Source: Siphonobacter aquaeclarae (GTDB lineage Bacteria; Bacteroidota; Bacteroidia; Cytophagales; Spirosomataceae). From it: DNA of 64,000 nucleotides. Below the pieces are notes generated by a model. The model was not told the DNA's origin and made no database searches. It saw nothing but the letters and a program-made list of their open reading frames with translations. The position numbers and the translations under genes are program-made. The DNA lies in the NCBI RefSeq assembly GCF_900103285.1, contig NZ_FNGS01000008.1, positions 287,501 to 351,500 of the forward strand. Direction: 5' to 3'. Shown here one piece after another: positions 56,913 to 64,000 of the stretch (its first letter is position 1; the number at the start of each line of letters is the position of its first letter).

Positions 56913-58972
56913 TGTCTCACATTCCCGTTTTCCCGATCACCATGCGCTCTATTCTGAAATTTGTACTCCTGTTCTTTCTTACCCTTCAGGCTTCGGCCCA
57001 GTATACCATTCGTGATCCGGACGCGATTCCGCTTCACGGAAAGTGGCAGTTCGCGATGGACCCGCGCAAGGCCGGCGAGCAAAAAGGCTGGTACAAGGAA
57101 GCTGCTCCCGGCGGCCGCAACTGGGACCAGGTAACGGTACCGCATTGTTTTTCGTCCGACCCCCGGTACCTTTTTTACACCGGTATTGCCTGGTACAAGA
57201 AACAGTTTCCGTGGCAGGTACAGGCCGGAAAGCGGGTCTTGCTTCATTTTGATGCTTCCTATTATGCCACAACCGTCTGGATCAACGACAAAAAAGCCGG
57301 CACGCACGAGGGTGGCTATACGCCATTCAGTTTCGATATCACCGATTTGCTGAAATCCGGAGAGAATCAGCTCGTGGTTTCGGTGGACAATGATACCTGG
57401 CAGGAAGGAACGATCCCCGGTTCGAAAGACGGTGATTCTGCCAATGATCCGTTTATGGGCTGGATCAACTACGGGGGGCTTATCCGGCCGGTGTACCTCA
57501 CAGTAGAGCCGGAAGTGTATCTCCGGAATATCAAAGTCGAATCAGAACCTGACCTCGAAAAAGGTACCGCCCGAATCAGGGTCAAAGCATTTGTCCGGAA
57601 TGCCTCCGGTCAACCCGCCGCACCGAAATGGACGGTACAGATTCGCCAGCAGGATCGCCCGGTAAATCTTGTCTGGAAAAACAAAGGTGAGTCCGTAGCC
57701 GCCGGAAGTGAGGGTATCTGGGAGGCAGAGGCGACGGTCAGGCAGGCAGACGTCCGCCTCTGGCAACTCGACGATCCGCACCTATACCAGGCACGGGTAG
57801 CGCTGGGAGGGGATACGCTGAAAACCCGCTTTGGAATCCGTAAAGTCGAGGTAAAAGACGCGAAACTTCTCCTGAACGGTACGCCGCTGAAACTGGCCGG
57901 CGCCAATCGGGTAGTGGATTATCCACAATTAGGATCACTGGAGCCTGACTGGGTGGTAGAAAAAGACTTCCGACTCATGAAAGAAGCCGGTATGGAGTTT
58001 CACCGCCTGACACACTACACCCCTTCCGAACGGATTTACGACCTGGCAGACGAATACGGCATGCTGATTATCAGCGAAGCCGGAAACTGGCAGCTCACAC
58101 CCAAACAAATGGACAGCGACGTTTTCCGGACAAAATTCAAAAAGCAGTTTGTGGAAATGGCGGAGCGCGACTGGAACCACCCGAGCGTCATCGCCTACAG
58201 CGTCGGCAACGAATATGCCTCGGATCACCCGGCCGGGCAGCGCTGGACCAAAGACCTGATCGCTTTTGCACGCGAAACCGACCCGACGCGGCTCTATACC
58301 TTCGCCAGCATGCGGCTCAATGCCATGCAGAAAAAGCCCGACGAAGAAGCCTCTCAGTATGTGGATTTTGTTTGCACCAATACGTATGGAAACCACGCGA
58401 AAGTCCTTGATAATATCCACATGCTTTATCCCGATAAGCCGATTCTGATCAGCGAATGGGGTGTCCGGGCGGATGCCGCCGGAGGAGAAAGTGCGCAGGC
58501 CCGACACATTGAAGATGTCGTGAAGGAAATCCGGAAACGGCCGTACGTCATCGGCGCATCCTGGTGGAGCTACAACGACTACCAGAGCCGCCACGTCGGC
58601 ACCAATCCCAATGGCTTCCGGCCGTGGGGGCTGGTGGGACCGGACCGGGAACCTCGTCCGGCTTACGTCACATACCGAAAGGAAATGGCGCCACTGACCC
58701 TCGAAAAAGTACGCTGGGCGCCGGGAGGGCAGGGGCGGCACATACTGACCGTCCGCGTCACGGCGCGCCCCGATTTTCCCGCTTATCCCCTGAAAAAATA
58801 CCGGCTGAAAGGCGCCGGTTCCGACCTGCTCATCCCTGACTTGCAGCCGGGACAGTCGGCTGAAATCGCCGTGCCCGTCACCGGATTTGATAAAGCCCTT
58901 ACGCTCGAAGTATGGAAACCTTCGGGCGTGCCCATCCTGAAAGAAACGCTGTCGCTGACAGAGAAAGACTAA
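56912..58972 (+). CDS. Exported GH2-family glycoside hydrolase (beta-galactosidase/beta-glucuronidase type)
   Basis: 686 aa; an internal ATG at 56942 would give a cleaner signal peptide (MRSILKFVLLFFLTLQASAQ). The domains are a sugar-binding beta-sandwich (PLHGKWQFAMDPRKAGEQKG), an Ig-like domain and a TIM barrel. The acid/base is E434 in YSVGNEYASDHPAG and the nucleophile is E515 in ILISEWGVRAD. It is shorter than LacZ and closer in layout to glucuronidase-like members; the true sugar is not certain. It sits between symporter and second oxidoreductase. Confidence 0.92.
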   Translation: MSHIPVFPITMRSILKFVLLFFLTLQASAQYTIRDPDAIPLHGKWQFAMDPRKAGEQKGWYKEAAPGGRNWDQVTVPHCFSSDPRYLFYTGIAWYKKQFPWQVQAGKRVLLHFDASYYATTVWINDKKAGTHEGGYTPFSFDITDLLKSGENQLVVSVDNDTWQEGTIPGSKDGDSANDPFMGWINYGGLIRPVYLTVEPEVYLRNIKVESEPDLEKGTARIRVKAFVRNASGQPAAPKWTVQIRQQDRPVNLVWKNKGESVAAGSEGIWEAEATVRQADVRLWQLDDPHLYQARVALGGDTLKTRFGIRKVEVKDAKLLLNGTPLKLAGANRVVDYPQLGSLEPDWVVEKDFRLMKEAGMEFHRLTHYTPSERIYDLADEYGMLIISEAGNWQLTPKQMDSDVFRTKFKKQFVEMAERDWNHPSVIAYSVGNEYASDHPAGQRWTKDLIAFARETDPTRLYTFASMRLNAMQKKPDEEASQYVDFVCTNTYGNHAKVLDNIHMLYPDKPILISEWGVRADAAGGESAQARHIEDVVKEIRKRPYVIGASWWSYNDYQSRHVGTNPNGFRPWGLVGPDREPRPAYVTYRKEMAPLTLEKVRWAPGGQGRHILTVRVTARPDFPAYPLKKYRLKGAGSDLLIPDLQPGQSAEIAVPVTGFDKALTLEVWKPSGVPILKETLSLTEKD

Positions 58973-59001
58973 ATACCGGCAACCTGAACTGAAAACCTGA
59001 T

Positions 59002-61284
59002 ATGTTGCGAGCTGAAAGTGTTGAAAAACGAAATCCGGTAACCATTCCGGTCACGGCCGATCTGGTCGTGGTGGGCGGAGGATTGTCCGGAACGTGTTGT
59101 GCGATTACGGCCGCCCGGGCGGGTATCCGCGTGATTCTGGTGACGGATCGCCCTGTTCTCGGAGGAAATTCCTCGAGCGAAGTGCGCCTGTGGGTACTCG
59201 GCGCGACGTCCCACATGGGTAACAACAACCGCTGGTCCAGGGAAGGCGGCGTACTCAACGAATTGCTGGTCGAAAATATGTACCGCAATCCGGAAGGCAA
59301 CCCGCTCATTTTTGATACCATTATTCTGGAAAAAGTAGTTCAGGAACCGAATATTACCCTGCTGCTGAATACCTCCGTCCACGACCTGGAAAAGGCTGAT
59401 CCTGATACCATTTCGAAGGTATTCGCTTTTTGCAGCCAGAATTCGACGGCCTATGAGCTGTCGGCGCCGCTTTTCTGCGATGCTTCGGGAGACGGTATCG
59501 TCGGCTTTCTGGCCGGAGCGGCCTTCCGGATGGGAGCGGAGGCTGCCGACGAGTTCGGGGAAAAGTTCGCGCCGACAGAGGAATACGGCGAGCTCCTCGG
59601 CCATTCCATGTATTTCTATTCGAAGGATACCGGTAAGCCGGTGCGGTTCGTCCCGCCGAGCTATGCCATCGATGTGACGAAGGAGGTACCCCGCTTCCGC
59701 CGGTTTACAGCCAAAGAGCAGGGCTGCCAGTTGTGGTGGCTCGAGTACGGCGGCCGCCTCGATACCGTCCACGATACCGAGAAGATCAAATGGGAGCTCT
59801 GGAAAGTGGTGTACGGGGTGTGGGACTATATCAAGAATTCCGGCAAGTTTCCCGAGGCGGAAACGATGACGCTCGAATGGGTCGGAACCATTCCCGGCAA
59901 ACGGGAAAGCCGGCGCTTCGAAGGAGATTACATGCTGCATCAGCAGGACGTTGTCGAGCAGCGCGCCCATTACGACGACGTAGCCTTTGGCGGCTGGAGT
60001 ATCGATTTGCACCCGGCTGACGGGGTTTTCAGCGAAAAACCGGGCTGCAACCAATGGCATAGCAAAGGCATTTACGGCATCCCGTACCGCACCTATTATT
60101 CCCGCAATATCAAAAACCTGTTTCTCGCCGGACGGATTATTTCCGCCAGTCACGTCGCCTTCGGATCGGCGCGGGTAATGGCGACGAGCGCGCACGGCGG
60201 GCAGGCTGTTGGTATGGCAGCCGTTCTTTGTACCCGGGAAAACCTGTTGCCGAAAGACCTGGCCGCTCCCGAACGGGTGGCTGAGTTGCAGCAGGAACTA
60301 TTGAAAATCGGACAGCATATTCCCAACCTGCGGTTGAAAGACGGGCAGGATCTGGTACAGAGCGCCGCCCTTTCCGCGAGCAGCACACTGGTACTGCGGG
60401 AGCTGACGGAGGATACCGACCCCCTGCCGATGGAGTTTTCTATCGGACAGTTGCTTCCGGTACAGGCGGGGGCTTTTCCGAAGATAATCGTACATCCGTA
60501 TGCCAGTCAGCCGACCGAACTGGAGGTAGAGCTGCGGATCGCCAGTCGGTCTGACAACCATACGCCGGACGTGTTGCTTGCTGCCAAAACCCTCTCGCTG
60601 GCACCGGGACGCAACTGCATTCACCTCGAATGGGACGTAACGATTGCAGAATCGGCTTATGCTTTTTTGATTTTCCGGAAAAACGAAAACGTATCATTCC
60701 GGTATTCCGAAAAACGGATCACGGGTGTACTTTCAGTCTTTAACCTCGTCAATGAAGCCGTCTCGAACTATGGCCGTCAGGAACCTACCGAAGACATCGG
60801 CGTCGACACCTTCGAATTCTGGTGCCCGCAGCGGCGGCCGGCAGGTCTCAACCTCGCGCTGAAAGTAGAGAGCGGATTACCGTTTTTTGCCGCGGAAAAC
60901 ATCCGGAATGGCCTGCAACGGCCTACCAATCAGCCCAATGCCTGGGTAGCTGACCCGGCAGATCAGGATCCCGAACTGCAAATCCGCTGGAAGGAACCGA
61001 AGGAAATCGGTCGGGTGGAGCTGAGTTTCGATACCGATTTTGATCACCCGATGGAAAACGTGCTGATGACGCATCCGGAGACCGTCATGCCGTTTTGTGT
61101 GCAGGCATTCCGGGTACTGGACGACGCGGGCAATGTCCTGTTTACCGAAACGGCCAACCACGAAACCCGGCGGACCATCCGGTTCGAAAAGCCGGTTAAA
61201 ACCTCAGGGCTTCGGATTCAGATCGATCACCCGTCGGCACAAACGCCCGCTGCTCTGATGGAGGTTCGGGCATACGCTGGATAG
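59002..61284 (+). CDS. Cytoplasmic-looking FAD-dependent oxidoreductase with C-terminal beta domains
   Basis: 760 aa without a signal peptide. FAD_oxidored domain: ADLVVVGGGLSGTCCAITAA (GGGLSG at 25-30), DRPVLGGNSSSEVRLWVLGA, FCDASGDGIVGFLAGA, GTIPGKRESRRFEGDYML and NLFLAGRIISASHVAFGSARVM, all parallel to the secreted enzyme at 49002. Residues from about 450 onward form beta-rich domains instead of an N-terminal module. The two are distant paralogues, apparently one exported and one internal, which suggests oxidation on both sides of the membrane. Last gene of the set. Confidence 0.83.
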   Translation: MLRAESVEKRNPVTIPVTADLVVVGGGLSGTCCAITAARAGIRVILVTDRPVLGGNSSSEVRLWVLGATSHMGNNNRWSREGGVLNELLVENMYRNPEGNPLIFDTIILEKVVQEPNITLLLNTSVHDLEKADPDTISKVFAFCSQNSTAYELSAPLFCDASGDGIVGFLAGAAFRMGAEAADEFGEKFAPTEEYGELLGHSMYFYSKDTGKPVRFVPPSYAIDVTKEVPRFRRFTAKEQGCQLWWLEYGGRLDTVHDTEKIKWELWKVVYGVWDYIKNSGKFPEAETMTLEWVGTIPGKRESRRFEGDYMLHQQDVVEQRAHYDDVAFGGWSIDLHPADGVFSEKPGCNQWHSKGIYGIPYRTYYSRNIKNLFLAGRIISASHVAFGSARVMATSAHGGQAVGMAAVLCTRENLLPKDLAAPERVAELQQELLKIGQHIPNLRLKDGQDLVQSAALSASSTLVLRELTEDTDPLPMEFSIGQLLPVQAGAFPKIIVHPYASQPTELEVELRIASRSDNHTPDVLLAAKTLSLAPGRNCIHLEWDVTIAESAYAFLIFRKNENVSFRYSEKRITGVLSVFNLVNEAVSNYGRQEPTEDIGVDTFEFWCPQRRPAGLNLALKVESGLPFFAAENIRNGLQRPTNQPNAWVADPADQDPELQIRWKEPKEIGRVELSFDTDFDHPMENVLMTHPETVMPFCVQAFRVLDDAGNVLFTETANHETRRTIRFEKPVKTSGLRIQIDHPSAQTPAALMEVRAYAG

Positions 61285-61333
61285 TTTTTCGAAAAAAGTG
61301 GAATAGCTCCGTCGTTCCGTACAAATTGTTTTA

Positions 61334-61341
61334 TAAGTTTG
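61334..61341 (+). promoter_or_regulatory. Candidate -7 element of the trpBA promoter
   Basis: TAAGTTTG matches TAnnTTTG exactly, 24 bp before the leader-peptide ATG. No good TTG is visible at 19-21 nt upstream. Confidence 0.55.
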
Positions 61342-61365
61342 TCGCACGAAAATCAGAACCAGATA

Positions 61366-61419
61366 ATGATCACAATTTCTGCAAAAGCTTGGTGGTGGCA
61401 CCCGGGATACCTCGGTTGA
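61366..61419 (+). CDS. trp leader peptide with three consecutive Trp codons
   Basis: A 17-codon frame, MITISAKAWWWHPGYLG, with TGG TGG TGG at 61390-61398 and stop at 61417-61419. It lies 24 bp after a -7 element and upstream of an intrinsic terminator that precedes trpB. Three adjacent Trp codons in a short leader is the hallmark of ribosome-mediated trp attenuation. Its stop codon overlaps the 5' arm of the antiterminator. Confidence 0.9.
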   Translation: MITISAKAWWWHPGYLG

Positions 61420-61485
61420 GCAGCCTGTTTTTGCGTGATCTTTTGGATATATACGCCGCTGTTCAACCCGAACAGCGGTTTTTTT
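61414..61485 (+). promoter_or_regulatory. trpBA attenuator (antiterminator and terminator)
   Basis: Terminator: a perfect 9-bp stem CCGCTGTTC (61456-61464) with GAACAGCGG (61470-61478), 5-nt loop and seven T (61479-61485). Antiterminator: GGTTGAGCAGC (61414-61424) can pair with GCTGTTCAACC (61458-61468), 11 bp with one G-U, sharing the terminator 5' arm. A ribosome stalled at the Trp codons leaves 61414-61424 free; a ribosome reaching the stop covers it. I saw no strong third (anti-antiterminator) stem, so control may be by direct ribosome masking. Confidence 0.88.
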
Positions 61486-61506
61486 GTGCCTCATAAAATC
61501 AAACAC

Positions 61507-62706
61507 ATGCAGATTACCGAACAAGTGCGCAGCCCGTACCAGGTCGATGAGCGGGGCTACTACGGTCCTTACGGCGGGGCTTTCATCCCGGAAATGCTGT
61601 ACCCGAATGTGCAGGAACTGAAGGAAAACTACCTGACTATCATGGCCGATCCTTCCTTTCAGGCCGAATTTCAGTTGTTGCTGACGGATTATGTAGGTCG
61701 CCCGACACCCCTGTATTTCGCCCAGCGTCTCTCCGAAACCTATGGTACACAGGTGTATCTGAAACGGGAAGATCTGTGCCATACCGGTGCACACAAGGTT
61801 AATAATACCATCGGGCAGATCCTGCTGGCACGCCGGCTTGGGAAAAAGAAGATCGTTGCCGAAACCGGCGCCGGGCAGCACGGCGTAGCCACGGCTACCG
61901 TCTGTGCGCTAATGGGAATGGAATGCATCGTATATATGGGCGAAATCGACATCGAGCGGCAGGCGCCGAACGTGGCCCGCATGAAGATGCTCGGCGCGGA
62001 GGTACGCCCGGCGACGAGCGGTTCCAAAACCCTGAAGGATGCTACCAATGAGGCCATGCGGCATTGGATCAACAACCCGGTGGATACACATTATATAATA
62101 GGTAGTGTCGTTGGGCCCCACCCGTACCCGGATATGGTGGCGCGTTTTCAGTCTGTCATTTCAGAAGAGATACGGAATCAGCTGCAGGAAAAGACCGGTT
62201 CTCCGCTTCCCAATTACGTGATCGCGTGTGTGGGCGGGGGCTCCAATGCCGCCGGCGCTTTTTACCACTACCTGCATGAAACGTCGGTGAAGCTCGTCGC
62301 AGCAGAGGCCGCCGGTCTGGGTGTCTATTCAGGTCATACTGCTGCCACCACTTTCCTCGGTAAACCGGGAGTACTGCACGGCAGCCGGAGTATTCTGATG
62401 CAGACGGAAGACGGGCAGGTTGTTGAGCCGTTCTCCATTTCAGCGGGCCTGGATTATCCGGGTATCGGCCCCATGCACGCCAACCTGGCTACGTCCGGCC
62501 GTGGTATTTTCAAGGCTATTACCGATGAAGAGGCGTTGACGGCAGGTTTTGAACTCGCCAAACTCGAAGGAATTATCCCGGCGCTGGAATCATCACATGC
62601 GCTGGCTTCCCTGAAGACCCTGGGCGCCGGACCGGACGAGGTCGTTGTGGTAAACCTTTCCGGGCGGGGTGACAAAGACCTGGCCACTTACATGAAACAC
62701 CTCTGA
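61507..62706 (+). CDS. trpB: Tryptophan synthase beta chain
   Basis: 399 aa PLP enzyme joining indole and serine. The PLP lysine is K97 in [12 protein letters not shown]; other blocks are [39 protein letters not shown] and LDYPGIGP. The start is the ATG at 61507, 22 bp after the attenuator T-run; an in-frame upstream codon inside the terminator is rejected. It is cotranscribed with trpA 18 bp downstream. Confidence 0.98.
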   Translation: MQITEQVRSPYQVDERGYYGPYGGAFIPEMLYPNVQELKENYLTIMADPSFQAEFQLLLTDYVGRPTPLYFAQRLSETYGTQVYLKREDLCHTGAHKVNNTIGQILLARRLGKKKIVAETGAGQHGVATATVCALMGMECIVYMGEIDIERQAPNVARMKMLGAEVRPATSGSKTLKDATNEAMRHWINNPVDTHYIIGSVVGPHPYPDMVARFQSVISEEIRNQLQEKTGSPLPNYVIACVGGGSNAAGAFYHYLHETSVKLVAAEAAGLGVYSGHTAATTFLGKPGVLHGSRSILMQTEDGQVVEPFSISAGLDYPGIGPMHANLATSGRGIFKAITDEEALTAGFELAKLEGIIPALESSHALASLKTLGAGPDEVVVVNLSGRGDKDLATYMKHL

Positions 62707-62724
62707 GCAAAGCAGCTACCAACC

Positions 62725-63501
62725 ATGACCAATCGTATCACTCACTTATTCAGTCAACAGTCGGGCCGGTTGCTGAACGTCTATTTCACGGCAGGTTTTC
62801 CGCAACTCAACGACACCCGTACTATATTAAAGAGCCTGGAGGCTGCCGGCGCCGATCTGGTTGAGATCGGCATGCCGTATTCCGACCCGGTCGCCGACGG
62901 CGAAACGATTCAATTATCGAACGACAAAGCCCTTCACAACGGAATGACCGTCAAGACCCTCTTTGAACAATTGGAGGGCATGCGGGAAGAAGTTTCCGTG
63001 CCGGTATTACTGATGGGGTATATAAATCCTGTTATTCAGTTCGGGGTAGAAGCCTTTTGCCGGAGATGCCGGGAAGTAGGGGTCGACGGGCTTATTCTGC
63101 CTGATTTGCCGGCGGATGTGTATGAGGAGGAATTCAAGCCCTTGTTTGATCAGTATGGCCTGGTGAATATCTTCCTGATTACGCCGCAGACGGCGGATGA
63201 TCGCATCCGGCACATTGACAGCATATCAGAAGGATTTATCTATATGGTTTCGTCGGCGAGTACTACCGGCGCGAAAGCAGGGATTACTGCGGACCAGGAA
63301 GCCTATTTCAACCGGGTGAACGCCATGAACCTGAAAAACCCGCGCCTGATTGGTTTCGGGATTTCGGATAATGCGTCGTTCGAGCGGGCCAGTCAATACG
63401 CCGCCGGTGCGATTATTGGCAGTGCGTTTATTAAAGCGATTGCTGATACGCCGGATTTGCCGGGTACGATTGACGGATTTGTCCGGAAAGTCAAAGGCTG
63501 A
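62725..63501 (+). CDS. trpA: Tryptophan synthase alpha chain
   Basis: 258 aa barrel that cleaves indole-3-glycerol phosphate. It has the catalytic Glu in LVEIGMPYSDPVADG with the Asp of the same loop, then PVLLMGYINPVIQFG, LILPDLPADVYEEEF and VSSASTTGAKAGI. Full length, ends at a terminator. It works with TrpB as an alpha2-beta2 complex. Confidence 0.97.
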   Translation: MTNRITHLFSQQSGRLLNVYFTAGFPQLNDTRTILKSLEAAGADLVEIGMPYSDPVADGETIQLSNDKALHNGMTVKTLFEQLEGMREEVSVPVLLMGYINPVIQFGVEAFCRRCREVGVDGLILPDLPADVYEEEFKPLFDQYGLVNIFLITPQTADDRIRHIDSISEGFIYMVSSASTTGAKAGITADQEAYFNRVNAMNLKNPRLIGFGISDNASFERASQYAAGAIIGSAFIKAIADTPDLPGTIDGFVRKVKG

Positions 63502-63518
63502 AAGGAAGGAAATAGCAT

Positions 63519-63564
63519 CAAAACGGGCTGAGGTAAATCAAAACCACAGTCCGTTTTGGTTTTT
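63519..63564 (+). terminator. Terminator after trpA
   Basis: Stem CAAAACGG (63519-63526) with CCGTTTTG (63550-63557), an inner CTG/CAG extension, and a T-run at 63559-63564. Downstream, 63565-63665 holds no gene. Confidence 0.85.
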
Positions 63565-63665
63565 TGCGGGAAGGGGCTCTATTTTTTTTCGAGGTATAAG
63601 CTCCTGAGGGGTAAGGAGTTAAGGGATTAGAGTGGATAGTAAGAAAAAATAGTTTGGTAGAAGTG

Positions 63666-63697
63666 TTGACAAGAGGGGGTAAAAAGCTGCATCTTTG
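63666..63697 (+). promoter_or_regulatory. Stable-RNA-type promoter 1 of three
   Basis: TTGACA (63666-63671) and CATCTTTG (63690-63697), 21-nt spacer, followed by CACTCCC. One base differs from the -7 consensus. Confidence 0.75.
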
Positions 63698-63784
63698 CAC
63701 TCCCAAACGACGGGAAGAGGGAATGTAAGCTGGTGTAAGTAATTGAGGGAGAGGGAGTTAGGAAAAATAAATTTAAAATTTTTC

Positions 63785-63816
63785 TTGACAATGGGGTGTT
63801 AAAATGACTAGTTTTG
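63785..63816 (+). promoter_or_regulatory. Stable-RNA-type promoter 2 of three
   Basis: TTGACA (63785-63790) and TAGTTTTG (63809-63816), 21-nt spacer, followed by CAACCCGG. Both elements match the consensus exactly. The sequence between promoters is purine-rich and non-coding. Confidence 0.85.
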
Positions 63817-63888
63817 CAACCCGGTTAAGGGAAGAAAGGAAAAGGGAGTGGGGTTGAGGCGAGGGCGAAAAAAAACTTTCAAAAATTC

Positions 63889-63919
63889 TTGACAAGCGGC
63901 TTTCGAAGTAGTAACTTTG
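63889..63919 (+). promoter_or_regulatory. Stable-RNA-type promoter 3 of three
   Basis: TTGACA (63889-63894) and TAACTTTG (63912-63919), 20-nt spacer, followed by CAGCCCGG. The 81 bp that follow to the window end contain no gene and look like an RNA leader. A stable-RNA operon, most likely rRNA, is expected next. Confidence 0.85.
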
Positions 63920-64000
63920 CAGCCCGGTTTGAAAGAAAGACCAAAAAAAGAAAACGGAAAAGCGGAATTTGGCTTTGAAGTTTTAACAAGAGTAGCGAAC

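Noticed and set aside
63920..64000. Beginning of 16S rRNA
   Set aside because: The conserved 16S 5' start is not present before the window end; only a leader-like sequence is seen, so no rRNA feature is called.

Overview
The window is a contiguous piece of a Bacteroidota chromosome, most likely Cytophagales and perhaps Spirosomataceae. The reasons are promoters of the TTG-N19-21-TAnnTTTG type, two SusC/SusD pairs, a FecI/FecR/SusC surface-signalling set, a cytochrome oxidase cluster of the Bacteroidota kind, weak Shine-Dalgarno sequences and moderately high GC by eye. No insertion sequence, phage gene or CRISPR array was found. The species cannot be fixed from the sequence alone.

Layout. 1-7.6 kb: aa3-type cytochrome c oxidase and its assembly genes (end of a probable subunit II gene, ctaD, ctaA, ctaB, two subunit III genes, subunit IV, SCO, DUF420, a small CxxC membrane protein). 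7.7-10.1 kb: ECF sigma factor, single-TM protein and outer-membrane beta-barrel. 10.3-24.7 kb: core gene-expression block, with tRNA-Tyr, tRNA-Gly, tRNA-Thr, tuf, tRNA-Trp, secE, nusG, rplK, rplA, rplJ, rplL, rpoB and rpoC. 24.7-29.5 kb: a GT14-like glycosyltransferase and two secreted proteins of unknown or carbohydrate-binding type. 29.6-34.5 kb: priA, an Rlu-type pseudouridine synthase, trpC and trpF. 34.6-61.3 kb: a carbohydrate and redox island. 61.3-63.5 kb: trpB and trpA behind a trp attenuator. 63.5-64 kb: three tandem promoters of the stable-RNA type, probably feeding an rRNA operon just outside the window.

The island has two parts. The first is sigma factor, FecR, STN-domain SusC and SusD. 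The second is a zinc-ribbon/LacI regulator facing a tightly packed set of co-directional genes: SusC, SusD, a secreted protein with an FMN-attachment-like motif, a secreted FAD oxidoreductase, ApbE flavin transferase, a large secreted glycosidase-like protein, a SASA esterase, a sodium-solute symporter, a GH2 glycosidase and a second FAD oxidoreductase. My reading is that a glycan is imported, de-esterified, cleaved and oxidised by flavin enzymes, some of them outside the cytoplasm. The substrate cannot be read from the sequence.

The strongest regulatory find is a 17-residue leader peptide with three consecutive Trp codons before trpB. It is followed by a perfect 9-bp intrinsic terminator and an 11-bp competing antiterminator. 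The trp genes are split, with trpCF and trpBA about 27 kb apart and the island between them. A second unusual signal is a set of intergenic inverted repeats built from degenerate short words, around secE/nusG and again inside the second gene set.
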